A DNA stretch of 64,000 nucleotides, taken from positions 3,038,001 through 3,102,000 of the forward strand of contig NZ_CP098740.1 in assembly GCF_026167665.1 (NCBI RefSeq). Direction: 5' to 3'. Position 1 is the first letter of the stretch. Each line of letters starts with the position of its first letter. This document shows positions 1 through 7,908 of this stretch, piece after piece. Below the pieces are notes generated by a model, which saw only the letters and a list, made by a program, of their open reading frames with translations, was not told the origin of the DNA and ran no database searches. The translations under genes and the position numbers were made by a program. Origin of the DNA: Streptomyces drozdowiczii (lineage in GTDB: Bacteria; Actinomycetota; Actinomycetes; Streptomycetales; Streptomycetaceae).

Positions 1-1656
1 ATTCGGGTCGGTCTCGTCGCTCATGAAGTCCTTCATGCCCTGCCACAGCGACCGCGCCCGGTGCACCGTGGCGCCCCGCGCATCGGCCAGGACCTCCGCG
101 CGCTCGCCGAATCCGACCGGGAGCGGCGGGAGGCCGAGCGCGGTCAGGGTGCGGATCAGGAGCTGCGACGGGTCGCCCGGGTCGCGCAGCAGCCGCGCGA
201 TCTCCCGGGCGTCGCCCTGACCGGCCGCGCCGACGAGCAGGTCCGCGTGCCGGCGCGCGGTCTCCTGGGAGGGCGAAGCGCCGGGCCCCGCCCACCGGTG
301 CCGGGCAGCCGTCCGGCCCTTGGCGACGACGGACAGGACGCACGCGTCGTCCCCCTCGCGCCGGGCGACCAGCGTGGTCATCCCGGCGGAGTCGAAGGCG
401 CTCTCCGCCACCGCCGCCAGCCCGTCGAGCCGCAGCACCGACGCCCGCCGCCCGCGCTTGCCCGGCGCCTCCTCCGAGGGGGCCGACTCCATCAACGTCC
501 ACCGCCCGGCCGGGGCGAGCCGCACGGTGGCCCCGCACAGCAGCAGCTCCTGCGAGACGCGCTGCGGCGGGCCGGGCACGTACGCGATCTCGTGGGCCGC
601 CTGCGCATTCGCGGAGGACGGCAGGGGCACGGCGGGGGCGGGGACAGTGCCGTTACGGGGGATGGAGGCGGCGAGACCGGCGCGGGCGCCCTCCCGGACC
701 TCCCGGAACGCCTCCAGGGGCTCGCCCATGTAGACCCAGGGGTGCGCGGTGGCGTACCGCCCGATGGAGCGGTAGACGTCCAGCGATTCGGCCCAGCGTT
801 CGCGCCCGTTCAGCGCCCACACCAGGTGGTTGCGGATCAGCCGCGCGGCGTGGTCCTCGGGCGGGCGCGAGGCGGAGTACGCCTGCGCGGCGGCGATGAT
901 CGCGTCGGCCCGGTCGGCGCCGGGGACCCCCCGCTTCGCCTCCCTCGGGACGACCTCGGTCAGGGCCACGACCTCCAGGGCGCGGAGGGGTGAGCCCTCC
1001 GGCGCGTCGGCGGCGACGCGGGCCGCGTAGGCGAACATCTCCTCATGGCTGCCGTGCCACTTGGCGGAGAGGTACTGGATGGCGTGCACATGGGTGGGCA
1101 GGTGGTGCGGCGCGCAGGCGAGCGCTTGCCCCAGGCACTCCTCGAAGACGTCGCGCGGCGCCTGGGCACCGATGCAGTGGGGCAGGACCGCGGACCACGG
1201 CACCGGGTCGCCGGGGCTCGCCTCGACGGCCGCCTCGATGACGGGCAGCGCGTCGTCCAGCAGCGTGCGGAAGGCCCGGTACTGCTCCTCGCTCACGTCC
1301 TTGGCACGCGCGGCCGTGCGGACCTCCCACGCCTCTTCGATACGCCGGAACGCCTCCACGACCAGCGCGTCGGGGTCCTCCGGCCAGCCCGCGTCCATCC
1401 CGGCGAGCGCGGTGACGACCTCGTGCCGGAGCACCCAGTCCCCCTCCGCGCGCGTGGCGGCGAGCAGCGCGCGCACCGGCTCGTACGCCCCCTGCCGGGC
1501 GGCGGCCAGCGGCTCGACGGCCCGCGCGTCGGGCGCGCCCACGACGACCGCGTGATCCGGCACGAGCCCGACCCCGGTCGCCTCCAGGTTCCGCACCATC
1601 CGCCCCACTTTGCCGAACACCGGCGCCCCCTCCGTAAACCCGTATGTGGGGGCCAT
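1..1656 (-). CDS. Hypothetical protein, possibly DUF4034-like (3' end outside window)
   Basis: An open minus-strand frame runs from an ATG at 1656 off the left edge, giving at least 552 codons with strongly G/C-rich third positions. The protein begins MAPTYGFTEGAPVFGKVGRM. Residues around 130-190 are Ala/Pro-rich helical sequence with a segment reading QYLSAKWHGSHEEMFAYA. That segment resembles the 'L-x-P-K-W-x-G-S' signature of DUF4034/TPR-like proteins, but I am not certain of the family. The C-terminal half looks more like a separate alpha/beta domain. No signal peptide or membrane segment is visible. It faces away from nothing obvious; the next gene (1727-2227) is on the same strand 70 bp upstream. 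The function is unknown. Confidence 0.6.
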   Translation of the reverse strand, partial: MAPTYGFTEGAPVFGKVGRMVRNLEATGVGLVPDHAVVVGAPDARAVEPLAAARQGAYEPVRALLAATRAEGDWVLRHEVVTALAGMDAGWPEDPDALVVEAFRRIEEAWEVRTAARAKDVSEEQYRAFRTLLDDALPVIEAAVEASPGDPVPWSAVLPHCIGAQAPRDVFEECLGQALACAPHHLPTHVHAIQYLSAKWHGSHEEMFAYAARVAADAPEGSPLRALEVVALTEVVPREAKRGVPGADRADAIIAAAQAYSASRPPEDHAARLIRNHLVWALNGRERWAESLDVYRSIGRYATAHPWVYMGEPLEAFREVREGARAGLAASIPRNGTVPAPAVPLPSSANAQAAHEIAYVPGPPQRVSQELLLCGATVRLAPAGRWTLMESAPSEEAPGKRGRRASVLRLDGLAAVAESAFDSAGMTTLVARREGDDACVLSVVAKGRTAARHRWAGPGASPSQETARRHADLLVGAAGQGDAREIARLLRDPGDPSQLLIRTLTALGLPPLPVGFGERAEVLADARGATVHRARSLWQGMKDFMSDETDPN

Positions 1657-1726
1657 GATCCCCGCCGCCCCGCAGGCCCGACGACCGGGCCCCCCGCAAC
1701 CCCTTCGCGGTGATCCGGCCACCGAC

Positions 1727-2227
1727 CTACCGGCGTCCGTCTTCGCCCTCGCCGCATTCCTCGACCCACGCGCAGAGTCGGCGCATGACGCTCAGGAAGT
1801 GGGGGGTGGGGTCCGGGCGGCCCCGCATGTGTGGCGCGTCCTGGAGCCACCGCTGCCACAGGCCCTCCGGTTGCCGGAAGCGGTCGGCCCGTCCGCCTCC
1901 GAGGTTCAGGTCGACGTACTGAAAAGCGCCCATGACGACGGCCTGGTCGTACCCGAGATCAGGGCGCCGGAGATAGCGGTCGAGGTAGGCGGCGAGCAGA
2001 TCCGCGTCGCGCTCCGTTCCGAAACCGGCCAGGGCCACGCTGTAGGCCACGCCGACGCAGCAGACCTCGCCGGCCAGCAGGAGTTCGCCGAGGCGCTCAC
2101 GGAATTCGGTCCGGCCCGAGACGGCCACCAGCCAAGTCGCAGCCCTCCGTTCCCGCCAGCCGCCCTCGAGAAGTTCGGCGATCTCCTCCGCGGTGATGAG
2201 TGCCGCGTCCTCGCGGAGATCGCGCAT
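1727..2227 (-). CDS. DUF6000-like hypothetical protein, N-terminus possibly frameshifted
   Basis: The 166-residue product begins MRDLREDAALITAEEIAEL and continues with GGWRERRAATWLVAVSGRT and a LAAYLDRYL-x12-MGA segment. This arrangement resembles the DUF6000 family of actinobacteria (function unknown, usually about 200 residues), so the N-terminus looks short. In another frame, an ATG at 2366 overlaps the stop of the upstream hydrolase gene (ATGA). It opens about 45 codons with good codon bias ending ARALFATR. One extra base near 2230-2245 would explain the split, and removing it gives a 212-residue protein. The family call is by resemblance only. The gene probably belongs to an operon with the hydrolase at 2363-3088. 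Confidence 0.5.
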   Translation of the reverse strand: MRDLREDAALITAEEIAELLEGGWRERRAATWLVAVSGRTEFRERLGELLLAGEVCCVGVAYSVALAGFGTERDADLLAAYLDRYLRRPDLGYDQAVVMGAFQYVDLNLGGGRADRFRQPEGLWQRWLQDAPHMRGRPDPTPHFLSVMRRLCAWVEECGEGEDGRR

Positions 2228-2362
2228 GAAGCGGCCGCGTTGCGAACAGGGCGCGGGCCGCCTGCCGGAGATCGATGAGGCCGAGCCTGAAGGGTTCGTC
2301 CGCGACGAGGTCGGGTGCGTCGCTCGCCCCGCGGCGGCTCCGGGCGGCGGTGGAGTAACCCG

Positions 2363-3088
2363 TCATTCCGGCACCGGCAGGCACTCGGCCAGCAGGTCCA
2401 CGACATCGCGCCAGGCGCGCTCCGCGTGCCGTGGGTGGTGGCCGACGCCGGGGAGGGTCGTGTGGTCGACCGGCGGATGGTGGAACGCGTGCAGGGCGCC
2501 GCCGTAGACCACGAAGCGCCAGTCGACGCCCGCCGACCGCATCTCGGCCGTGAACGCGTCCCGTTGCGCGGGCGCCATGATCGGGTCCTCCGAGCCGACC
2601 CCGGCCCACACCGGACAGCGGATGCGCGCGGCCTCGCCCGGGCGGCCGGTGCCCAGTCCGTTGACGGTCCCGATCGCACGCAGGTCGGCGCCGTCACGCC
2701 CCAGTTCCAGCGCGATCATGCCGCCGGTGCCGTAGCCGATGGCGGCGATCCGGTCGGGGTCGGCCCTCGGTTCGGCGCGCAGCACGTCGAGCGCCGCGTG
2801 GCCGATGCCCCGCATCCGGTCGGGGTCGTCGAGCAGCGGCAGGCAACGGGCCAGCATCTCCGCCGGTTCGCCCAGGTACCGCCCGCCGTGGAGGTCGAAG
2901 GCCAGGGTGACGTAGCCGAGTTCGGCAAGGGCGTCGGCCCGGCGCCGCTCGACGTCGCTGAGCCCCATGCCCTCCGGCCCCAGCAGCACGGCGGGCCGGC
3001 GGCCGGTGCCGGCCGGGAGCGCGAGGTGGCCGACCATCGTCAGACCGTCGGCCGGGTACGTGACCGTGCGCGTGGTGACCGTCGTCAT
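2363..3088 (-). CDS. Dienelactone hydrolase family protein lacking the nucleophile
   Basis: This 241-residue alpha/beta hydrolase fits the dienelactone hydrolase (DLH) family in length and order of motifs. It has an N-terminal beta-strand region, GPEGMGLSD at about 37-45, the nucleophile elbow at 118-123, an acid-residue loop GVGSEDPI near 165-172, and GGALHAFHHP with the presumed catalytic His near 195-200. DLH enzymes use Cys in the elbow G-x-C-x-G-G. Here the codon is GGC, giving G-Y-G120-T-G-G, so the nucleophile is missing. The protein may be a non-catalytic paralogue or may use another mechanism. Its stop codon overlaps an ATG of the DUF6000-like region downstream, suggesting translational coupling. 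Confidence 0.85.
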   Translation of the reverse strand: MTTVTTRTVTYPADGLTMVGHLALPAGTGRRPAVLLGPEGMGLSDVERRRADALAELGYVTLAFDLHGGRYLGEPAEMLARCLPLLDDPDRMRGIGHAALDVLRAEPRADPDRIAAIGYGTGGMIALELGRDGADLRAIGTVNGLGTGRPGEAARIRCPVWAGVGSEDPIMAPAQRDAFTAEMRSAGVDWRFVVYGGALHAFHHPPVDHTTLPGVGHHPRHAERAWRDVVDLLAECLPVPE

Positions 3089-3130
3089 GGGACGGACGGT
3101 AGTCCGCGTCGGGCGGCGCCGGGCCGGGGT

Positions 3131-3991
3131 TCACCACCGGCGGAAGCCCTGGGAGAACGGCGCCAGCCGCCTCACCACCACCTCGGCCGCCCTCGCGTGC
3201 CGTTCCGCCTCGCCCGGCTGAGCCCGCCCCGGCGGACCCGCACTCTCGCTGTGCGCGACGAGCCTGAAGATCAGGGCGCGGATCAGCATCTGCGGCCAGT
3301 CGGGGTGGTCGCCGCGGGCCGTCAACAGGTCGGGCGGAAGGTCGAACCACAGCAGCCCGTCCGCCACCACGATCGCCTCGGCGAACATCGGCGGCCGCCA
3401 GTACGGGGAGAAGTCGATCACGACGGGCGCCTGGTCCGGAGCGAACAGGACGTTGCCCGTGAGGTCGCCGTGGATGAGCTGAGCGGAGTCCTGCGCAAGG
3501 GGGCGCCGCAGCTCCAGCAGATGCGAGAACGGTACGGCGAGGTCGTCGATCACATCGATGCCCTGCTCGCCCCACGCGACCCGGTCGGCCACGGCCCACG
3601 GGTGGGAGTGTTGGCCAAGGAACTCGGGGCGGGGCACACCTCGCAGAGCCTCGTGGAAGGCGCGGCCGGCATCGAGCACACCGGTCCAGTGACCCTCCGG
3701 TCCGGACTGACCGGTCAGGAACTCGCCGGCGGTCCAGCCGTCCACGACGCTCCGCCCGTCGGCGGCCCGCAACGGCAGCGGAACGCGGAACCCATGGCCG
3801 GATGCGAGCTGCTCGAACAGGGAAGCCGCCCACTCGACCTCGTCGTCGGTGCCCTCGGCAGGCTTGAACACGAACCCCCCGACGCGAACGCTCCGCCCCT
3901 GCCCACCCGCCAGCGGGACGGCGGCGCCCTTCACACCGAAGGCGTCGAGGACCGCAGGAGAGGGCACGGCACTGCTCGGCATGTGAGTCAC
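3131..3991 (-). CDS. TIGR02569-type phosphotransferase-fold protein
   Basis: The product of about 286 residues has the actinobacterial TIGR02569 layout. It opens with PSPAVLDAFGVKGAAVPLAG, followed by GRSVRVGGFVFKPAEG and a kinase-like core carrying LIHGDLTGNVLF (catalytic-loop-like, with Asp and Asn) and VVIDFSPYWRPP (metal-binding-Asp-like). This matches aminoglycoside phosphotransferase/kinase folds, so nucleotide-dependent phosphotransfer is plausible, but the substrate is unknown. I chose the GTG at 3991 because AGGA lies about 8 bases upstream; ATGs at 4000 and 3982 are alternatives. It is transcribed divergently from the small gene at 4110. Confidence 0.75.
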   Translation of the reverse strand: MTHMPSSAVPSPAVLDAFGVKGAAVPLAGGQGRSVRVGGFVFKPAEGTDDEVEWAASLFEQLASGHGFRVPLPLRAADGRSVVDGWTAGEFLTGQSGPEGHWTGVLDAGRAFHEALRGVPRPEFLGQHSHPWAVADRVAWGEQGIDVIDDLAVPFSHLLELRRPLAQDSAQLIHGDLTGNVLFAPDQAPVVIDFSPYWRPPMFAEAIVVADGLLWFDLPPDLLTARGDHPDWPQMLIRALIFRLVAHSESAGPPGRAQPGEAERHARAAEVVVRRLAPFSQGFRRW

Positions 3992-4109
3992 GCCGGGCAT
4001 CCTGCCGAGGCCATCGGTCCCCGCGCACCTTGTTTTCACCCGACTCGGGGGACGCGCCGGCCGCGTCGGTAGTCTCTGCGGAACAGCCCCGGCGAATTGC
4101 GAGAAGCCA

Positions 4110-4415
4110 GTGGTCCGAGACCTGTACAACGTCCGTGTGCAGTCGCCGGAAGGCGGCCCCACGCCGCTGACCGACGAGGAAGAACAGCGCGCGCGAGCGG
4201 TACTGTTCAGCGATCTCGGCAACGCCGTCTCCGAACGGGGCTGGGTCCGGTTCCCCGCGTACTCGCCGGAGGAACGCCGCCGACTGGTCGACGTCGCGCA
4301 CCGCCTCAGTGCCCACTGGGGGCAGCAGGTGTTCATCGAGGCGGAAGACCAGTGCGCCATGAAGCTCTACCTCGCCGGCCACGGACCGCAGCCGATGAAC
4401 CCGCCGCTGCCGTAG
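4110..4415 (+). CDS. Small hypothetical protein
   Basis: This is a 101-residue soluble, acidic protein starting at GTG, with GAGAAG a few bases upstream. It includes LTDEEEQRARAVLFSDLGN and SAHWGQQVFIEAEDQCAMK. I recognise no domain, signal peptide or membrane segment. Codon bias is typical of the window, which supports real coding. It is transcribed divergently from the TIGR02569-type gene and convergently with lspA. The function is unknown. Confidence 0.6.
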   Translation: MVRDLYNVRVQSPEGGPTPLTDEEEQRARAVLFSDLGNAVSERGWVRFPAYSPEERRRLVDVAHRLSAHWGQQVFIEAEDQCAMKLYLAGHGPQPMNPPLP

Positions 4416-4482
4416 CGAGGAAACGCGGCCGTCTCTTCGTTCACAGGCTGTGGACGCCGCCGACAGACCGCACGACGGCCCG

Positions 4483-5016
4483 CTACGCCCGGGGCGCCCG
4501 CGCCCCCGCACCGGCCGTGACCGTCATCGGCGAACTCCGGAACGACAGCACCACCGCCAGCGCGCAGCCGCCGGTGATCGCCCAGTCGGCCAGGTTCATC
4601 ACGCTGAAGTCCCGGACGGCGATGAAGTCGACCACCGCGCCCTGGAAGTCGCCCGGGGCGCGGAAGAGGCGGTCGGTCAGGTTGCCGAGGGCGCCGCCGA
4701 GGAGCAGGCCGAGGGCGACGGCCCACGGGGTGCTCGCCAGGCGGCGTGAGTAGCGGACCACGACGACGGCCACGGCCGCGGCGATCACGGTGAAGACGAT
4801 CGTCGTCGCCTCCCCCATGCCGAAGGCGGCGCCGGGGTTGCGCTGGACCCGCAGCACGAGCCAGTCCCCGAGCACGGACACGGTCGTACGCCCTTCGAGC
4901 TTCGCGACCACCGCCAGCTTGGTCCCGAGGTCGACGGCGTACGCAAGAGCCGCAACCGCCCACAGCAGGTAGCCGCGCCTGCGCGCACCCGTGTCGCCCG
5001 TCGTCACGTCCGGCAT
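4483..5016 (-). CDS. lspA: Lipoprotein signal peptidase II
   Basis: This 177-residue integral membrane aspartyl protease removes signal peptides from prolipoproteins after lipidation of the +1 Cys. Characteristic elements are visible in order: the first membrane helix with [40 protein letters not shown] with the first catalytic Asp, [20 protein letters not shown] with the second catalytic Asp, and a final hydrophobic helix. Four membrane segments are apparent. The length is normal for LspA. There is no rluD or ileS beside it, where the housekeeping copy usually sits, so it may be a second copy. Confidence 0.93.
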   Translation of the reverse strand: MPDVTTGDTGARRRGYLLWAVAALAYAVDLGTKLAVVAKLEGRTTVSVLGDWLVLRVQRNPGAAFGMGEATTIVFTVIAAAVAVVVVRYSRRLASTPWAVALGLLLGGALGNLTDRLFRAPGDFQGAVVDFIAVRDFSVMNLADWAITGGCALAVVLSFRSSPMTVTAGAGARAPRA

Positions 5017-5079
5017 GTTCGCCCTCCCGGCCCTCGTCGCGCCACGGACGGCACGCTCCCGGCAGGGAACGTATCCCGC

Positions 5080-6672
5080 TCACGGGCTCCCGGTCACCGC
5101 CCGCCCCCGCAGCTCCCGCCGCAGTATCTTCCCCGACACCGCCCGGGGCACCGTTTCGATGAATTCGACCGCCCGGACCTTCTTGTACGGGGCCACCCGC
5201 TCCGCCACCCAGGTCATCAGGTCCTCCGCCGTCACCGCCGCGCCCGCGCTCCGGACCACGTAGGCCTTCGGGATTTCGTTGCCGTCGGGGTCCTGGATGC
5301 CGATCACCGCCGCGTCCGCCACCCCCTCGTGGCCGAGCAGGAGCGCTTCCAGCTCCGCGGGGGCGACCTGGTAGCCCTTGTACTTGATGAGCTCCTTCAC
5401 GCGGTCGACCACGAAGAGCCAGCCCGCCTCGTCGACCCGGCCGACGTCGCCGGTGTGCACCCAGCCGTCCGGGTCGATCATCTCGGCGGTGGCGTCGGGG
5501 CGGCCCAGGTACCCCTTCATGACCTGGGGGCCCCGGATCAGGATCTCGCCGGGCTCCCCGGGCGGGGCGTCGAGCGTCGGGTCGTCCAGGGACACGATCC
5601 GCATCTCCGTGCTCGGGAGCAGCGTGCCGACCGCGCCCGGCGGCGGGTTCTCGGCGGCGAGCGGGACGACGTGCGTGCCCGGGGACAGCTCCGTCATGCC
5701 GTACGCCTGGCGGACCGGCGGCAGCCCCAGGCGGCGGGAGCAGGCGGCGGCCAGGTCCGCGTCCAGCGGGGCGGCGGCGCTGACGATGTACTCCAGCGAC
5801 GACAGGTCGTAGCGGTCGACCACCGGGTGCTTCGCGAGCGCCAGCACGATCGGCGGAGCCACGTACAGGCCGTTGATCCGGTGCGACTCGATCGCCGCCA
5901 GGAACTGCGCGAGGTCGAAGCGCGGGAGGACGACGATCGTGGCGCCCAGCCGCAAGGGGGCGTTCATCAGGGCCGTCAGGCCGTAGATGTGGAAGAACGG
6001 GAGGACGGCCAGAATCCGATGTCCCTCCCCCAACGGCACGAACGGGACCAGCTGTTCCAGGTTCGTCGCCATCGACCGGTGCGTCAGCATGACGCCCTTC
6101 GGCGCGCCCGTCGTGCCCGAGGAGTACGGGAGGGCCGCGACGTCCTCCGCCGGGTCCACGGTCACCATCGGTTCCGGGGCGGTCGTGGTGAGCATGTCCA
6201 GGAGCGAGGCGTGCCCCTCCGCGTGGTCGCAGACGAACACCTCCTCGATGCCGCCCACGAGTTCGGCGGCCCGGCGGGCGACCGCCAGCAGCGGGGACAC
6301 CGTGACGATCCAGCGCGCCGAGGAGTCGCGGAGCTGCTTCGCGAACTCCTCCGCCGTGGCCAGCGGGTGCACCGTCGTGACCGTGGCGCCCGCCCGCGTC
6401 GCCGCGTGGAAGACGGCCGGGTACGCGATGGTGTTCGGGCTGTGCAGGGCGAGCACGTCGCCCTTGACCAGGCCGGCGGCGGCGAGACCGGCGGCGATCC
6501 TGCGGTGGAAGGCGTCGAGCTGCGCGTACGTGAGGCGGCTGCTCGCGTTGGTGCCGTCGATCAGGGCGACGGTCTCGCCGAACCGCTCGGTGGCGTGCCC
6601 GAGCACCGCGTCGTGGATGGCGGTGTCGAGCGGCTGTACGTCGGGGTAATCGCTGCGGAACACATGCGCCAT
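5080..6672 (-). CDS. 4-coumarate--CoA ligase family acyl-CoA synthetase
   Basis: This 530-residue ANL-superfamily enzyme activates a carboxylic acid with ATP and transfers it to CoA. Motifs include YSSGTTGAPKGVMLTH (P-loop-like A3, near residue 178), YGMTE (A5), GEILIRGPQVMKGY, the hinge-region TGDVG and VDRVKELIKYKGYQV, and a C-terminal PRAVSGKILRREL carrying the catalytic Lys. It resembles the Streptomyces cinnamate/4-coumarate:CoA ligases. As the last gene of the operon 13964-5080 (69 bp after the dehydrogenase), it probably supplies the branched or unsaturated acyl-CoA for that pathway. The true substrate cannot be read from sequence. Confidence 0.9.
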   Translation of the reverse strand: MAHVFRSDYPDVQPLDTAIHDAVLGHATERFGETVALIDGTNASSRLTYAQLDAFHRRIAAGLAAAGLVKGDVLALHSPNTIAYPAVFHAATRAGATVTTVHPLATAEEFAKQLRDSSARWIVTVSPLLAVARRAAELVGGIEEVFVCDHAEGHASLLDMLTTTAPEPMVTVDPAEDVAALPYSSGTTGAPKGVMLTHRSMATNLEQLVPFVPLGEGHRILAVLPFFHIYGLTALMNAPLRLGATIVVLPRFDLAQFLAAIESHRINGLYVAPPIVLALAKHPVVDRYDLSSLEYIVSAAAPLDADLAAACSRRLGLPPVRQAYGMTELSPGTHVVPLAAENPPPGAVGTLLPSTEMRIVSLDDPTLDAPPGEPGEILIRGPQVMKGYLGRPDATAEMIDPDGWVHTGDVGRVDEAGWLFVVDRVKELIKYKGYQVAPAELEALLLGHEGVADAAVIGIQDPDGNEIPKAYVVRSAGAAVTAEDLMTWVAERVAPYKKVRAVEFIETVPRAVSGKILRRELRGRAVTGSP

Positions 6673-6741
6673 GCTGGGTCGGTCCCTTCGATGCGGTGGG
6701 GGCGTCGGCCTCTCGCGTGCGTACGGGCAACTGTGCTCTTC

Positions 6742-7908
6742 TCAGTAGGACTTGGGGAGACCCAGGGTCTGGTGGGATACGTAGTTCAGGATCATTTCCC
6801 GGCTTACGGGCGCGATCCGCGCCACCCGGGCCCCCGTGATCAGCGAGGCCAGACCGTACTCGCGCGTGAGCCCGTTGCCGCCCAGCGTGTGCACCGCCTG
6901 GTCCACCGCCTTCACGCACGCCTCACCCGCCGCGTACTTCGCCATGTTCGCCGCCTCGCCCGCGCCGACGTCGTCGCCCGCGTCGTACAGCCGGGCGGCC
7001 TTCTGCATCATCAGGCGGGCGAGTTCGAGCTCGATGTGGGCCTGGGCCAGCGGGTGGGCGACGGCCTGGTGGGCGCCGATGGGCTCCTTCCAGACCTGGC
7101 GGGTCTTCGCGTACTCGACCGCCCGGCCGAGCGCGTAACGCCCCATCCCGATACCGAAGGCCGCGGTCATGATGCGCTCCGGGTTGAGGCCGGCGAAGAG
7201 CTGGAGCAGCCCCGCGTCCTCGTCCCCCACCAGCGCCTCCGCCGGCAACCGCACGTCGTCCAGGACGAGTTCGAACTGCTTCTCCGGGGCGTGGACCTCC
7301 ATGTCGATCCGGTTCCGCTGGAAGCCGGGCGTCTCGCGCGGGACGATGAAGAGGCACGCCTTGAGCTTGCCGGTCCTCGCATCCTCCGTGCGGCCCACGA
7401 TCAGCGTGGCGTCCGCGATGTCCACGCCGGAGACGAACACCTTGCGGCCGGTGAGCAGCCAGTCACCACCGTCCCGGCGCGCCGTGGTCGTGATGCGGTG
7501 CGAGTTGGAACCGGCGTCCGGCTCGGTGATGCCGAACGCCATGGTGAGGGAACCGTCGGCGAGCCCGGGGAGCCACTGCCGCTTCTGCTCCTCCGTGCCG
7601 AAGCGGGATATCACCGTGCCGCAGATCGCGGGCGACACGATCATCATGAGGAGCGGGGAGCCGGACGCGCCCAATTCCTCCAGCACGATGGACAGTTCCG
7701 CCATCCCGGCGCCGCCGCCCCCGTACTCCTCGGGGAGGTTCACGCCGAGGAAGCCCGCCTTCGCGGCCTCGGCCCACAGCTCGCGGGGGTGGCCGCCCTC
7801 GCTGACGAGGGACTGCATGTACGCGCGCCCGTACCGCTTCCCGAGGGCGGCGACGGCGGCGCGCAGGGCCTGGTGCTCTTCGGTTTCGAGGACGGTGCTC
7901 GTGCTCAT
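6742..7908 (-). CDS. Acyl-CoA dehydrogenase
   Basis: This 388-residue flavoprotein has the usual alpha/beta/alpha acyl-CoA dehydrogenase architecture. It would oxidise an acyl-CoA to the 2,3-enoyl-CoA and pass electrons to ETF. Visible signatures are MAFGITEPDAGSNSHRI (FAD/substrate region, near 130), the TGRKVFVSGVDIAD strand, and a C-terminal helical domain with LGGNGLTREYGL. The segment where many members have YEGT with the catalytic Glu reads RIAPVSREMILNY, so any catalytic base must lie elsewhere, as in isovaleryl-CoA dehydrogenase-type enzymes. Its ATG overlaps the stop of the carboxylase alpha gene by 4 bp. In the Atu comparison it corresponds to AtuD (citronellyl-CoA dehydrogenase). 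Confidence 0.9.
   Translation of the reverse strand: MSTSTVLETEEHQALRAAVAALGKRYGRAYMQSLVSEGGHPRELWAEAAKAGFLGVNLPEEYGGGGAGMAELSIVLEELGASGSPLLMMIVSPAICGTVISRFGTEEQKRQWLPGLADGSLTMAFGITEPDAGSNSHRITTTARRDGGDWLLTGRKVFVSGVDIADATLIVGRTEDARTGKLKACLFIVPRETPGFQRNRIDMEVHAPEKQFELVLDDVRLPAEALVGDEDAGLLQLFAGLNPERIMTAAFGIGMGRYALGRAVEYAKTRQVWKEPIGAHQAVAHPLAQAHIELELARLMMQKAARLYDAGDDVGAGEAANMAKYAAGEACVKAVDQAVHTLGGNGLTREYGLASLITGARVARIAPVSREMILNYVSHQTLGLPKSY

Noticed and set aside
2315..4072. A 585-codon plus-strand open frame
   Set aside because: It is a GC-bias shadow of the hydrolase and TIGR02569-type genes: the composition is Arg/Pro/Gly/Ala-rich and it has no domain, whereas the opposite frames have clear family motifs.
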